Shown piece by piece: positions 1 through 12,727 of a stretch of 64,000 bases of DNA (its first letter is position 1; every line of letters starts with the position of its first letter). The position numbers were made by a program, and so were the translations under genes. The stretch spans positions 4,030,884 to 4,094,883 of the forward strand of contig NW_024037067.1 of the NCBI RefSeq assembly GCF_015706575.1. Reading direction: 5' to 3'. The DNA is from Patiria miniata. Lineage: Eukaryota > Echinodermata > Asteroidea > Valvatida > Asterinidae. The notes under the pieces are model-generated. The model saw nothing but the letters and a program-made list of their open reading frames with translations, searched no databases and was not told where the DNA came from.

Positions 1-2027
1 TTCAATAAGAAAGTTAAAATCTTCAGCGAAAGGTTCATCCTGAGTTATTCTTCTTCGAAACTTTAACTGATAAAACATTCAGTAATTAAGACAAATGTTG
101 AAACTACAAAAACGTTCAGTGAAACAAGTATGATGTCATTCGCTAACCTTTTGGCCAGCACTGTACGCTCTGAAAAGTATTTCTTTTGGCTGACCTTCTT
201 TAAAAAAAACCACAACATAACCTGCAAAACTGCAACTTAACTAATGCAGGCTGTAGCTAATTAGCTCTGAACGACCTACAATTATTTCAAATGCTACAAA
301 GCACGTATTTCTCATGATTAGTTTCCACACATCATACAGAATAAATGTTAAGCGGTTCTATTCTCCAAATTAATGAATCGAGAATCAATCTCATTCATTT
401 TAATTGTTTAATACCGCTGAAATGATGCTTACATTTTCAGTGACTTGATTATAATAATGTATGGTGATATAAATGAGGACGATAAACTAATAAACAAATA
501 AATATAAAGATAAAAATTACTTATGACTGGACGAGAGGACCCAACAGCAAATAATAAGTCTGACTACCGGGGGAAAGGAAGAGGCACCCGTGGGTGGGGA
601 AAGCTTGAGCCAAAGGGTCACAAAGGAAAGCCAGGCTTACATGGCTTAGCCCAGATCTTTCCTGAGTGTCCCTTGATGAGAAGAGATAAGACAGTCAGAA
701 GGAATACGCTGCCAGGTTGTAGAATCAAAGACTGACCTGCATACAAACAGTGCGACGGACTCGCAGACATTGTGATCTGCATAGATACACGTTAGCACGG
801 TGGACAACCGTAACAAAGGGATATGAATTAAAGTCGGTTTCAAGAAAGCAAGTTTGTTTGATCATGGAAGAACCAATAGATGTTGGAATATGAGATGGAC
901 GAGGGGAAAGACTTTTTTTTTTTTTTTTACTGTGGATGACGTAAACGATTGAGAAAAAACAGGATCTTTCAGTCTTTTAAAAATGTCAAAATTTACTCTC
1001 AGCCGAGAGCAACTAAAAAGTGGGTCAATATAACTGTTTTTGTTATTCAAGATTGTTGACTAGAAAATAAGAACTCTAGAAGCTAGAACTATCGCCGTGT
1101 GTATAGAGAAAGCAGTTGTAATTTTGACTAAAATTCTGATGAGTGCCGGACTAAATACCTTAAAACTGCAGAGCTTCTAGCTCTATTTTTAAAGCATGAT
1201 CTTGGCATCAAAGGGCATTGTACGCAAAGTAGCTGCCCGTTGACAAGAAAAGTACAGGACATACTCGTTATGTCGCCAGACAACATGGTAGTAGTTTTTG
1301 ACAATCTAATTAGGGCACAATTACAGGGCGGATCTGGTCGCCATTAGTTGCGTGTCCGCGGTGTGTTTTTAGCTTCAGGACAGGGACACGGGCGATAGGC
1401 ACAACGGCTATCAATTTATAAACATTTCATAGTAGGTATATAGTTAAATTATGTGATATAAGACCCAGAGTGACTACAGAAATAGCTGGTGCTAATTTGT
1501 TTCTGTTAATTTTGATGCAGGTTGATTTTACCAATTTGCAGGTTGAAAGCAGTGTTTACGTCTTAGTGTGCGCCTTGCTTTTGATTCCGAACAGCATAAC
1601 ACAGTGGACTTCTTTAATATATCTCTGGAAAAGTTTAGCCCAATACATCCCAAATCTGTATTCTGTCTAGTTTGCGGTTCGATCTGCCAGTCAATACCCC
1701 CTGAATACTCACAGAGGGTGGAGGAGTGGGACGATTGTACAGTGATTGTCAATGGCAACATTTTCTTCGTCAAGATGAACCAGGAATGACAAGTGCATAT
1801 TGGGGCATCCAGAAATTAAGTTGGCTTGACTTTAATTTTAGACGAAAGATGACGAGTCGTATTTAAGCTGATATGAAACCGTTTCTTTTGATGGTAGTTA
1901 ACTTGTTTCGTGTTTGCGTAACGCAGTGATTCTAAATAGTATTATTACGGTTACGAGTTGGTTGAAACTGCAAGTAAATAAAGGAGATGTTGGCTTTAAA
2001 CTGGACAGAAAGTTCTGAGATACTTAC

Positions 2028-3054
2028 GGACACATTCATTGGCTTCTTTGGTGGTTGCCCGTGCCCAGGGTCTGTCGTAATGGAACGGCTTGCACATCTC
2101 ACACTCTGCTCCCGCTGTGTTGTGTTTGCAGTCGCAGACACGATTCCCGTCCCGGTCTTTGATGCACCGAGACGCGTGCCCGTTGCACTTGCACCGGCCA
2201 CCGACGGAGAAGTCGGACACGGCGTAATAGTAGCTCTCTCGGATGGAGTCGTCTAACTCCTCGTCTCCCAGCGATGGCAAACGGTTGAAGATCACCTTGA
2301 TATCCGTGGCTGTCACCCAGTCCTGCAGGACCGGGCTGTTGTCGAAATCGAAGGCGGAGGGGCGACCTTCCAAGGTGCTGAAGGCGACCCGTGAACCGGC
2401 CGCCGCTACCGACGTCAGGTCGGGGCTCTGGATGTCGCTACAGATGGCCTCCTGCTCGTTCTGCTTTGTAATCGCCGCATTCTTGGTCTTCCCGTAGACC
2501 TTTCGGCACTGGCTGGAGTAGTAGTGATACGGCTGCCACGTCTTGCCGTAATCCTGCGACTTGAGGACGGACAGGGAGTCCGGACGCAGAGAGCAGAATT
2601 CCAAGGAGATGTAGGTGAGCTCGTACAACTTCTCCAGCGCTAGGTGCAAAGTGACGTTGTGAGGGTTGGAGGTGAAGGGCTCCGACTGCCAACACGTCAG
2701 GTTATTGGGGTTGTGCAAGTCGGTAAGAAACTCCGGAGGATGTCTCCTCTTGGGCTGATTGGCGTCGCACACGAAGCAGTTCCGCTGTCGCTCACCTTCA
2801 TCCCCGCTTGACAATGCGCAGAACCGACTGGGCGGCGTTCCACAGGTGCTTGACGCCTCCACGGGAACCCCAAACGCAGCGTTGACGAAATCGGGAACGC
2901 AGCGCCGGGGCTGACCGCCTGGCTCGCTGTAACACGGGTCGGGCTGATTCTGTTGAGCCGCGAACATGTTCAAATTCTGCGCGTCCGATCTGGCACACCA
3001 CATCCCACTCAACATCACCGCCAACAAATACCGAAATCTAACAGCAAAATGCAT
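2028..3054 (-). CDS. Netrin first coding exon (copy A), duplicate of 51528-52554
   Basis: The same exon as 51528-52554: same ATG with the same upstream in-frame TAA (3076-3078), same 342-residue product and same GTAAGT donor (2027-2022). I see one base difference in the coding part, position 2476 against 51976, a synonymous Ala codon change. It lies 3' of the EGF-2 and EGF-3 exons in transcription order, so it cannot be spliced to them in a normal linear transcript. Any exons it uses would have to be left of the window. The sequence is intact. It is best explained as the second haplotype of the same exon placed beside an assembly gap, or else as a very recent segmental duplication. Confidence 0.9.
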
Positions 3055-3689
3055 TTTCGTAAAACCAATGCCGGTTTAACCGGTGTGTCTGATAATGTAA
3101 CTGAAATAAAATCCACAGGGAATCGGTAATCTTATTTTAACGTTTGAAACTTCGAAGTTTGCGGCTGCAGCTCTGTCTGTTAATTACAAATACTGCCAGC
3201 GTCGAGTGCTGACCATAAGGTGTGAATCCGGCTTTCCCAAATTGACAAGTGCCGTGCTGCTCTGTGTAAACTTCAATGTGTACCCGGCACACACTGCCAG
3301 GTTCTTGAGTCGAGTCGACAGGCTTTTCACGCACCGCCAAACAAGGCAGAATGAGGGCACATTGAGAGATGTCGATGCGCCTCCTCTTTTCACGCCAATA
3401 TTTGTCTTGCTCTCAACTCGAACAAATCCATCCCCAGCTTGTCTCATACAAATCCAACGATCCGGGGTTGAGCTGTGTTACCTGTACACACGCACGTGAA
3501 CACGATCGTCTATTACTTCCTGTTTGTATTAAGCTCCACCGCAATATTGGCGTGTCAACTGCCGACTAAAGTGGGTTGTGTTCTGTCAACTGCATCGGGG
3601 AGTTGGGGTCGCGAAGAGAGAAAAAAACTCCAGAGGGTTTCCAAACGACCAGATGCACGCACACTGAACTACGCAAGAAGGCCGTGATT

Positions 3690-3880
3690 AGATATGTCTG
3701 ATTGGCTTCTAATCGTTCTTGCTATACTAAACACGATCACCCCTTCCTTTTTGCTTGAAAGTGTTTTGGGGCGGTCCCCGATAAACAGAATATCACCAAT
3801 TCAAGCAAATGAGTTCAACTTCGCACGTCAGCGCGCACAGCAACGATACTGCGCAAGCGTTAAACAGACCAATCAGAACG
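3690..3880 (-). promoter_or_regulatory. Candidate netrin proximal promoter (copy A)
   Basis: Counterpart of 53190-53385 with the same pair of oppositely oriented CCAAT boxes (3701-3705 and 3869-3873). Small differences from copy B lie near 3846 (CGATAC versus CCATAC) and 3862 (TTAAACAGACC versus TTGAACAGACC). Confidence 0.25.
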
Positions 3881-6268
3881 CCCAACCTACAAGTGCGCTG
3901 GATTCAGACATTACGCAGTGTGGTCTATGGTCAGTGGCACTGCAGTTGCATTCACAAAGTTCACTTCGGGTGTATGCTCACAGTCACAGCACCTGACTGT
4001 TCTATATTTCATGGACCTCACTAGCACTATGCAGACTTACTGGTTTATGAATTGTTGGTCCTTTCTCTATGGCTGTATGTATAGCTGATTCGATTCTGGA
4101 AGTGTGGAGACGGAATTTCAACATACCACGCCACTTCGGCTGCCAATGACCCGCCGATGATTTGATCCAATTGACGGCTAATTGGCAGCTGCACAACTCC
4201 ACGACAAACAAAAATGTGCAGTCATTCCCCTTTCCAACTTTCACACTTTACCTGTCGGCCAAACCATGGGTTTAAATATGCCTCACACAGAGATGATAAA
4301 TATAAATATATGATGATCGCGACAGGCTCTCGACGGAAATATGCATTCGGAATGTCTGACTGCGAACCAGACACTCAGTACTTGCTCCTAACTTATGCTC
4401 AGATGCGCATGTACAGTGTTTCATTATGAAATAAACGGTGTATACTGCGAGTCTGATGGAAGTTGTAGCTGTATTAACTTGGAAGTATAAATAGTAAAAT
4501 GTACATGTACATTTGTGACTTGCGTAAGCGTCAGGCAATAAAACCACGAAGAGAACTTTGGGAACTTTGCGTGAACACCCTATAGCTATACACGTGACAT
4601 AACCATACCCTTTTCCGACCATGTTTAGTCCCATTAAATGAGATAATTAAATCACTTTTCACAAACTGAATTTGAAGATTGTTATCTCAATTGGATTTCT
4701 GTGCCAATTTTCATAAAGCCATGGATAATTATCCACCGACCTGCTTAAGAGCAAACTTATACGGCTTGACCTCAGTTTGCTAGCCGTGCCTCTTAACAAT
4801 GCACGTGTCGACGCAGATCACACCTTTTTTTCTGACAGCGTATAGCAACAGACCGCAGAATTTTGCGGTGAGCCGCGCGGTCAGACTTTTGGCGGGGTTT
4901 TTGTTACCGTGTAATTTTTGCCCTTGGAAAGGCAGTTTTTCACGACCGGCCCCCTACATGACTGGTGAAGGTCAGATATGCACTTGATTGCCCCCTTAGG
5001 AATAAGTTATGAAAGTAAAAGCGGTGAACACAACAGCCGTTTAGCCCAGGAATTGTATTGTGTTTCAATGCTTATAGGCCTACAGGGTGAATTGAAACCA
5101 GTAGCACTTTTCTCCCCGAATTAATTGCGAAGGCTCATTTCTTTTAATCGGTATAATTTATACACGCTCACGATGAGTAGAAATTCGAGGACAGCTTCAG
5201 TCTGAAATCTGACATTACGCAGGTGGCAGAACATGTATGCATAAGGTTATACTTTTAATACCAACAACTTGAAATGAAGGAAATCTGAAACTCCACAAAA
5301 ACTGCATTGCAAAACAAGTTTGTTAATTTCATCACTAACACCGCGAACTGACCATAGTTTGTTGTAGCGGAAATTTCTCTTGCAATAAATGAAGTCATTT
5401 TACGTATGCACTCGTCTCAATTGTTGAAATCGATTTCAGAGCTGTCAGACATAGGTGTTGTATTCATCAACTGAACAATTAGAGGTGGATCTGACTCCCT
5501 ATCGAGACTTCAAAACCGGGTCACGTTGGCGGCGCCATCACCCCGTTGCTTGATACACACTCACGGCACAAGGGAACGCACGGTCTGTGAACTTTGCAAA
5601 TAATGTGCGAGAGCAGTCACCTGTAACTACTACTAGCCGGAACCTGCAAGTTAGCCAATTTCTTTTGCACTTCGCTCAAACGAAAAAAAAAATTCCTATG
5701 CCTGAAGCTGCTTTGGTGACAAGAGCTTGGGTCACCTTCCTTTTCAAAAGTACAGGTTTACCTCTTCCTCTCTGAAGCAATGAAATGCTCTGCATCACCA
5801 GGATAATTAAAGAACTTGTTTGAGCAAAGTACTCTTTTAAATAAGTCTGGTCTGATATTAGCCTATACCAATAGTGATATTCAGCAGCAGAACATGGAGA
5901 TAGTAAGCATGAATCTCCCACGTCAGTAGCCTAACAAATCTTGAAAACTGCAACCTGAAGCCGAACTTGGAGACGAACCTCCCGGCCCTTCTGTTTGTTT
6001 GTAGCATCAAATACAATATCACCTTAAGGATATGAGTACTGTATACTGCGTAACCGTCTCTGGCTTGTTCTATTTGTCGAGACAGACAGACAGGTGTGAG
6101 ACAGTTAAACTTGTCACCAATAGGCGTTTTATTGATACGTCTGTGTTGGACAATACCTAGTCTAGCGGCTCCTTTCATTGCTCTTTTTTTAGATTCTCTT
6201 GCACCGGCCAGTCACAGTTATTCGCTAGACTTGTTAATAATATTTTCCCGACGCAACGGCCACGTCAT

Positions 6269-6613
6269 GGGTGGCATGGGTGGCTTGTGCGTAAAGCGCT
6301 CGCCTCTCACCAAGGTGACCACGGTTCGAATCCTGGCCGCGGTTCGCATGTGAGTAAAGTTGTGCGTTGGTTCTCTCCTGTGCCACGAGGGTTTTTCTCC
6401 GGGCCCTCCGGTTTTCCTCCCTCCTGAAAAATCAAACACTTTTGATCTCAGGCTGTGCTCCGTGGTCATATATGGGTCGATGTGGCCGGCAGCCATAGGC
6501 GCCTTTACGTGCCAGCGGCCCGACCACGTTGTAGCCGCGTCCTTCGCAATTCAGCATACCAGCTGCGAGTAAGGATGATTAGCCTCCCAAATTATTATTA
6601 TTATTATTATTAT
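6269..6613 (+). mobile_element. tRNA-derived SINE, present only in copy A
   Basis: A 345-bp insertion relative to copy B. Its 5' part resembles a tRNA: A-box-like TGGCTTGTGCG at 6281-6291 and a perfect B box GGTTCGAATCC at 6323-6333, spaced as in a tRNA. A non-tRNA body follows, with a pyrimidine-rich part (TTTTTCTCCGGG then GGTTTTCCTCC, about 6391-6420) of a kind I recall from several invertebrate SINEs, and then an (ATT)n tail (about 6590-6613). Pol III would start at the head; movement would need a partner LINE (family knowledge). Target-site duplication is not clear beyond AT. Tail integrity and presence/absence between near-identical copies point to a recent insertion. Confidence 0.85.
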
Positions 6614-8025
6614 TTCACAACAAAAATATATTAATGGAAATCATCGTGTATACAAACATTTTAATTGTTGAGCATTGTGGACCAATTAAAAAAGGAAACA
6701 CTTAATTTGTGAGTATTACATATCCCATTTCATTTTCTTTGTTAGTTTCTGATCTTACTTCATATGGAAAACCAGCCTTCTCAAAAAGATTACTTTGTGA
6801 TGTCATGAACATATTTCATTTTGACGATTTGGAAAATGCGACATGTCAAAATAGTATTCCACCTGCTGCATAGTTGAACTCAGAAATATCTAAGGTACAA
6901 ACCGTTCCGAAGTCATTATTATCACCACATAGTTAGCAACTCTCTCCCTTCGTAACCGAGACAGCAGACCTACTCTACTTTCGGTAAGGATGGCGCTACA
7001 TACTGCGCTAGCTTCGTCATACAACCCTCGCGTTGATAGATAAGGGATTTCAACTCGGAGCAAAAAATGGGCCGGCTAGACGGCGGATACAGGTCCGATA
7101 TTACAATAAAGGAGACCTACATGTCACTTTTCTTGTTTCGACTACCATCGCCAGTGAGTCGCTTTTCCTGTCTCGGTGATTCTCACCCCTTGGGTACATC
7201 ACTTTCGTGCCTATAACATCCTGCCTTATTCCCAAACCGATGACCCATCTTTTTATTCCGCCGGAGGATCTCTTGTTTGGCTTCTCAGGAGTGCGACGTA
7301 CATTGTAATATTCTTGGTGCCGTCAGAGCATATTAAATGAAGCATCTATTTTGTTGCTTTCAACTGGAGTGTAAGTCTCTGGGTGATAGTGGGGTAGGGA
7401 TAATTGTCAAGGAGATGCGGATGCCTACGTGAGGTAAATTCTAGACCATGCTACGGGTCAGACGGAGATGATATCAGAGTGCAGTCACCGTCAACAAAAG
7501 ATCGAACCTGTCACTATTCCCGTTTTTAGTTCACCATCATTATCTACAAAACCAAGACAATGTCAACCACAATAGCACGCACAGGCAAATCAGTCTTTAA
7601 GGACTCTGAGTAAAAAAAATAAAATAAAGAAATATTAAACAGAGGAAATGGAGATATTGAATTTCACACTAAAACTCTATTTGCAAACAATCCTGCTTCT
7701 TTATCTTAATGTTTAGTGATTGTTTTTTTTTGATTCTGAAATGTAGCTAGCTCGTTGTACTAATTATCATGGAGAATTGACAAATCTAAGAGAAACTAAC
7801 ACAATAGCATTATTCATCACAGAAAAAAACCCAAACGGTTAATTTTTTTAGTGCTGAATCATCCGTCATATTGAAACTTCTTTTATGATGGCATTCTTTC
7901 TAATGACTATGGGAATTCGCATCACTATAGAAACAAAAGCCCCGAAACACTTCTAGAGATATTTTGATGGAAGCTTTGTATGCACCGCAGAGGTGAAGTG
8001 GGGCAAACAACTTATTTCGACAATT

Positions 8026-8525
8026 NNNNNNNNNNNNNNNNNNNNNNNNNNNNNNNNNNNNNNNNNNNNNNNNNNNNNNNNNNNNNNNNNNNNNNNNNNN
8101 NNNNNNNNNNNNNNNNNNNNNNNNNNNNNNNNNNNNNNNNNNNNNNNNNNNNNNNNNNNNNNNNNNNNNNNNNNNNNNNNNNNNNNNNNNNNNNNNNNNN
8201 NNNNNNNNNNNNNNNNNNNNNNNNNNNNNNNNNNNNNNNNNNNNNNNNNNNNNNNNNNNNNNNNNNNNNNNNNNNNNNNNNNNNNNNNNNNNNNNNNNNN
8301 NNNNNNNNNNNNNNNNNNNNNNNNNNNNNNNNNNNNNNNNNNNNNNNNNNNNNNNNNNNNNNNNNNNNNNNNNNNNNNNNNNNNNNNNNNNNNNNNNNNN
8401 NNNNNNNNNNNNNNNNNNNNNNNNNNNNNNNNNNNNNNNNNNNNNNNNNNNNNNNNNNNNNNNNNNNNNNNNNNNNNNNNNNNNNNNNNNNNNNNNNNNN
8501 NNNNNNNNNNNNNNNNNNNNNNNNN
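8026..8525. other. Assembly gap, exactly 500 N
   Basis: A run of 500 N, a round number typical of a scaffolding gap of unknown true size. Copy A of the duplication stops at its left edge, and unique sequence downstream of the netrin EGF-3 exon starts at its right edge. Apparent reading frames across it are meaningless. Confidence 0.99.
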
Positions 8526-10030
8526 CTGGAGATCAACATCTTCTACTCTGACATTCTGAAAATAGTTTCATTTGCGAATTGTTTTGTTTTCTAAGAGGCT
8601 CATGGTGCTTTTTTACGATCTTTAGGCAATTTAAAAATTAATACACCACGTTGATACCCGCAATTTTAGTATTTTTTTATTGATATGGTTAATCATCATC
8701 AAAATTCATCATAAAATGAAACTAACTAGGCTAAATATTTAGTAAGTATTATGTTGGGCAAAGAAATTGCTGGAACCTCCAAAACCTAAACTAACATACT
8801 GGTGCTTTATCAACTGAGCTATCTGGTCATATGTGTTTGAGGAATAGCTTAGTTGGTAGAATGCCAATACTGTATTCTGGAGGAACAAGGTTCATATCTC
8901 GCTCCAGTCAATTTCTTTGTCAATTATATTTTTTTAGTTTCTGTGGCTAATATTGCATTCGAATGTTTTGAGGTGGGCCGCAGCATTAATTTTGCATTAA
9001 TATTATTTGCGATTATTTAGCAGTTTTCTAACTTCACTGCACTACTGCTTTGCCATGCGTTGTTATTTTGGGTTAAATGTATTAATCCCGATGTCAATTA
9101 ATAAGCATGTTAATTTTGATTTGCCATTACTTTCATCATAAAAAAAAATGCATTATAACAATCCCAAATCGTTCACATTCTATTTCTTCGTTTCTATAGT
9201 AAAGGTTTAAAATGCTAAAAATAATCTACTTTTTTATTTCAACAAACAGTGTCCACATCACTTTTATTTTGTTGTTAAAAATATAGCGGTTGTTTTGATT
9301 TTGCTACTGAACATGCAGGGTTACATGAACATACATTTTTGGCACTATTGAGAAGTTAAGTATATTGGGTGGTGGAAAGAGTATTAAAATTATTTTAAAA
9401 TTATTTTAAATGCTCAGTGGGACATTTTGAAAATGGAAACAACATGCTTCTGCACACTATCTCATACTTCATAGTATAGCAGAGCGACTTTTATTAAGGG
9501 AACAGTTATCAACTCTATGGATAGCAATATAACTATGGATTAAATTCCCTTTATGCTCCTATGTACACCATTATTTTGAAGGTTATAAGAAAAGACACCA
9601 TAAGTTATCTTGCCTACTGTATTTATAAGCTAAGTTTGCATAACTAATGAGACAAAGCATAGTGTATACCACATACGAGAGGGTTTTATAAACTAAAATA
9701 TGGATGCACTAACAATACAGCACCACTAAACAACCAGTCTGTTTCAGAAATTTGATTTCAACAAATCACCAAAAGCAACAAAAGGAAGAAGAGTACATCA
9801 AACCAGCAAGAAAAAGCAAAAGTTTCATACCAACTTCCAAGCATTTTAACTAAAAGCTATTTTTTTTTTCTATCTCTTGCAAGTATAGGGGAGAAATAAA
9901 GCTACATTTCTCTAACAGAATTTGAGCAACTGAAAAAGAAAAGAGATAATTTCATTCTTGTTTGGAAGATATCCATCCATGCTCGGAAAGAGCAAGGCCA
10001 AAATAAAAAAATATATATTCCCAGAATTAC
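8526..10030. other. Sequence between the gap and the candidate linker exon
   Basis: AT-rich, with the SINE pair at 8757-8930. I searched both strands for a cysteine-rich NTR-type exon to complete netrin and saw none. Otherwise nothing recognisable. Confidence 0.6.
8757..8930. mobile_element. Head-to-head pair of tRNA-like SINE fragments
   Basis: Plus strand: A-box-like TAGCTTAGTTGG (8845-8856) and a weak B box GGTTCATATCT (8889-8899), followed by CAATTTCTTTGTC. Minus strand: TAGCTCAGTTG (8821-8811) and GGTTCCAGCAA (8777-8767), followed by CAATTTCTTTGCC. Both arms end in the same CAATTTCTTTGYC motif, so they look like two copies of one family in inverted orientation about 25 bp apart. Both are degenerate and neither is a functional tRNA gene. 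Confidence 0.6.
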
Positions 10031-10081
10031 CAGTACGACCCCACTCAAGATCCTGTCCATCTAGGTTTGGCACAACAGTAG
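10031..10081 (-). CDS. Candidate 51-nt netrin linker exon between EGF-3 and the NTR domain
   Basis: A short open stretch 1.19 kb downstream of the EGF-3 exon. It is bounded by an AG acceptor with a T-rich tract upstream (ATTTTTGTTTATTTTG) and a GTAATT donor. Its length and phase (1-1) fit exactly: spliced to EGF-3 it continues APCI-TTVVPNLDGQDLEWGRTG, leaving one G for the next exon. Vertebrate netrins have a short, poorly conserved proline/threonine-containing linker encoded by a small exon at this place (family knowledge), so position and size are right. The residues are not diagnostic and could be chance. It may also be an alternatively used exon. Confidence 0.4.
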
Positions 10082-11271
10082 CTGATGATTTCAAAATAAA
10101 CAAAAATATGAGCACACAGCTTGTAAATCCAAAAGCAAAGTAAAAAATAATATAAAAATGACGAAAATTGCAGTAATAAAATACACTGATCCATCTACAA
10201 TCTGCGTACTAAAGTGTAAAACAATAAGAAAGACCGTAAAAATGAATATGATTTTACACTTTTTAAGGGGAAAACTGGGGTCTTAAAATTCTACAGCATG
10301 GTTTGGGTTGGGCAAGGGCTATGGGGGAAATGGACCAGGAAAAACAGTGATTCACAGGGTTCAACATTTATCTTTTCATATCATCTTGTTGAGCTAAATC
10401 ACTCTCTTTTGGGGGAGTGTTGCAAGTTTTTTCACTTATTTGGCCTGTCAACGAAAGCATTACAGGCCACGATGAAAATTTGTCAATGGATCATGGAAAT
10501 GATCATCTTGACTGTAAGAAATACATGTACGTATTCAAAAAGGCCAGCTTTATAAAAAATGTAGCACAATTTTGAGTACTTTATTTTTTATTGTAGTATC
10601 CCATTTGGCACATGTTTCTGTGATTTTCAATTTAAGTTCTCGATTGGATTTCATTTTACTCTCATGAGGGAAAGAAAATGTTGAATCCTAATTTGTTTTT
10701 GTGAAACACTGTTTGGGATCCGATGGGTGGACATACATGTAAACATTAAGAATATTTGCTGAATGAGCAGCCATGCATTGCGCAGTGATCTTGCAATGTT
10801 GCGCGGTGATCTGTGGCGTGTGACAAAATAATAAATCGCAATGAATGAAATGCTGCCGCATTTCACAAACAAAAAATGTGAAATGGTCCCCCATCTTATA
10901 TGATTGTACTTTCTGTGAAAATTACTTAATTATTTATGTTTACTGCAGATGATAACAAATCATAAAAGATAAAGACTGGAATTATGAATATTCATCAGTT
11001 GCCTAACATGCTGTCTGATTGGCTGAAAGTTTTAGGACTCAATAACGGATTGGTTGAAAAGTTATCACTCCCATATCATACAACGAGAGAGAGTTTTAAG
11101 GGTATGGTATACAAAATGAAGAAATGATGTGTACAGGAGTTTTGATGTGGTTAGAATGAATAAGATGAGTGCAAACAAAATGACTTTAGAAATTAGTAAA
11201 AACTGGTGCTTTTCATGCAGTGCAACTCCAAAAAGTGAAAGGCCACACTGAACAAAAAAAGAAAAGCTTAC
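10082..11271 (-). other. Netrin intron 3 (if the linker exon is real)
   Basis: 1190 bp. Contains two ATTGG motifs (11018, 11049) close to a 12-bp palindrome ATGAATATTCAT (10984-10995), and GCGC-rich short repeats near 10770-10815. No gene seen. Confidence 0.5.
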
Positions 11272-11421
11272 TTATGCAGGGTGCAACAGTGGATCGGCTC
11301 TGCTGGTAGCCCTTGGCGCACCGGTTACATGTTAGTCCGGTCACGCCGTCTTTGCAGGGACACTGGCCTGTGGTCTGGTTGCAGACCGTGCCAGATGATC
11401 CCACAGGGTGGCAGTTACAAG
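11272..11421 (-). CDS. Netrin exon for laminin-type EGF-like 3
   Basis: A 150-nt exon (50 codons), phase 1 at both ends, between acceptor TTTCACAG and donor GTAAGC. It encodes [19 protein letters not shown], then [16 protein letters not shown] and AKGYQQSR, ending APCI. This is the third EGF-LE module, nearly invariant among bilaterian netrins as I remember them. It joins the EGF-2 exon in frame (K-A at the junction). In known netrins it is followed by a short linker and the C-terminal basic NTR domain. The NTR exon was not found in the 2.7 kb between here and the assembly gap, so the gene is incomplete in this window. Confidence 0.95.
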
Positions 11422-12727
11422 CTGTGAAATAGAAAAGAGGAAACAATTTGATCAAGTACAAATAAAAGAAATATGATAACACTGTCATAATTCTATAACG
11501 ATGACCCAATGACTCATCATAACTTACAGTATTTTGTCATGAATATTGAGATGCATTGTAAAATTCTTCAAGTTGAAATTATGTACATCTAGAATGTACT
11601 ATCCTTAATACTGTATAACTGCCAAAAAAAAGGTTAGTAACCTCAAATTTTTTTCACTTTGCCTGCGTCATAAAGCTCTGCCCCGTATAATAACACTGAT
11701 GTAGTTTTTTTTTAAGTAAAGCTTCTTTTCACTTAACTGAGGCAGGGCTTGCCAACAAAACACCACCCAGACAGACAGACTACTGCCCAAGACACACCCA
11801 GGGCGATATTGGCCATTTTGTTGCTCATCACAATGTACTAAACTCATTACCCGAAGCCGTACTAATACTGAGGGCCCTAATGACATATAAATGCGCAAGC
11901 TTTCTATTTGTGGCTAAAGACAACATTTTAGTTTCCGGAAAGACATTTTACGTACTTCGGTTGGGTGCCAACCTCTAAGGTGAAAAGGGCAATTCCCTAG
12001 GAGTCTAAGGAACAAGATTTTTGGGCGGTGTGTTATTCTTGGATTTTTTGTGTCTTATTTAAGCATGTGTGGAAAGACTTGTTTGTCACAGAAAAGCTGC
12101 TTTGAGATTTGAAACCTCTCCATGTATCTTCCCTGTACAGAACCCCATAAACCCATATTTAACCTTTTTTTTTAATAGAATTTGCATTTAGGGTAAATTT
12201 AACGGCAAAAGCAAACAGGATGTGAAAGGAGACTATGAAGGCCTGCAAATGGCTACATCCAAGTTTGAATATAACCTAGTTGGGTCCAAACCCCTTCCTC
12301 TACCTGCTTTTTTAAGTGACCACAATCACTCTTAGTTACTGGCTATGCTCCTACCCCATGTGGAATTGGGTAGTGTACATCCCAAAGTAGTACAGGCAGC
12401 CATGATAACTTGGCCTCCAAAATTCCATTGGCTATATGAGGGGCTCCCTCAACCTAAATCTGTCCATGACAACTTGACATAGATTTCTCTCCCTAAAAGA
12501 AGTTGTTCATGTACACGTACGCTGTAGATAAGAAAACTCTGCACCCTTTCATATCCGTATGATAACTTGGGGTGTGATACCCAAGTTGTAAACAAATTGA
12601 AGTGCCCCAGAGATGCTACGCCCTTGACACTGATACACATCTGCTTTTTGGAGGATGTGTGTAGCCATTTTATCATGTTTCCTTCAATTTAAATTTAGCT
12701 GAACTGATTTTCAGAGTCACATGCACT

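Larger units (their letters stand above)
1..8024. repeat. Copy A of a ~7.7 kb direct duplication
   Basis: Collinear with 49478-57177 in the same orientation. By eye identity is about 99%: scattered single-base changes, a few 1-6 base indels, a short poorer patch near 425-525, and one 345-bp SINE present only here (6269-6613). It holds the netrin first exon, about 2 kb of its downstream intron side and about 5 kb upstream. Similarity runs up to the base before the N gap at 8026 and begins at or before the left edge of the window, so its true left limit is unknown. Apart from the exon, the promoter candidate and the SINE, I see no gene in it; small open frames here recur in both copies simply because the DNA does. 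Confidence 0.95.

Noticed and set aside
523-735. A basic 70-residue frame present in both copies (also 50024-50236)
   Set aside because: It is kept only because the surrounding DNA is nearly identical; no known domain, and it lies antisense in netrin intron 1.
6281-6340. Functional tRNA gene
   Set aside because: A and B boxes are present but the acceptor and anticodon stems do not close, and the sequence runs on into a SINE body. The same holds at 8845, 12733, 18852, 32704 and 59354.
7980-8594. Open reading frames running across the N gap
   Set aside because: They consist almost wholly of undefined residues; nothing is encoded there that can be read.
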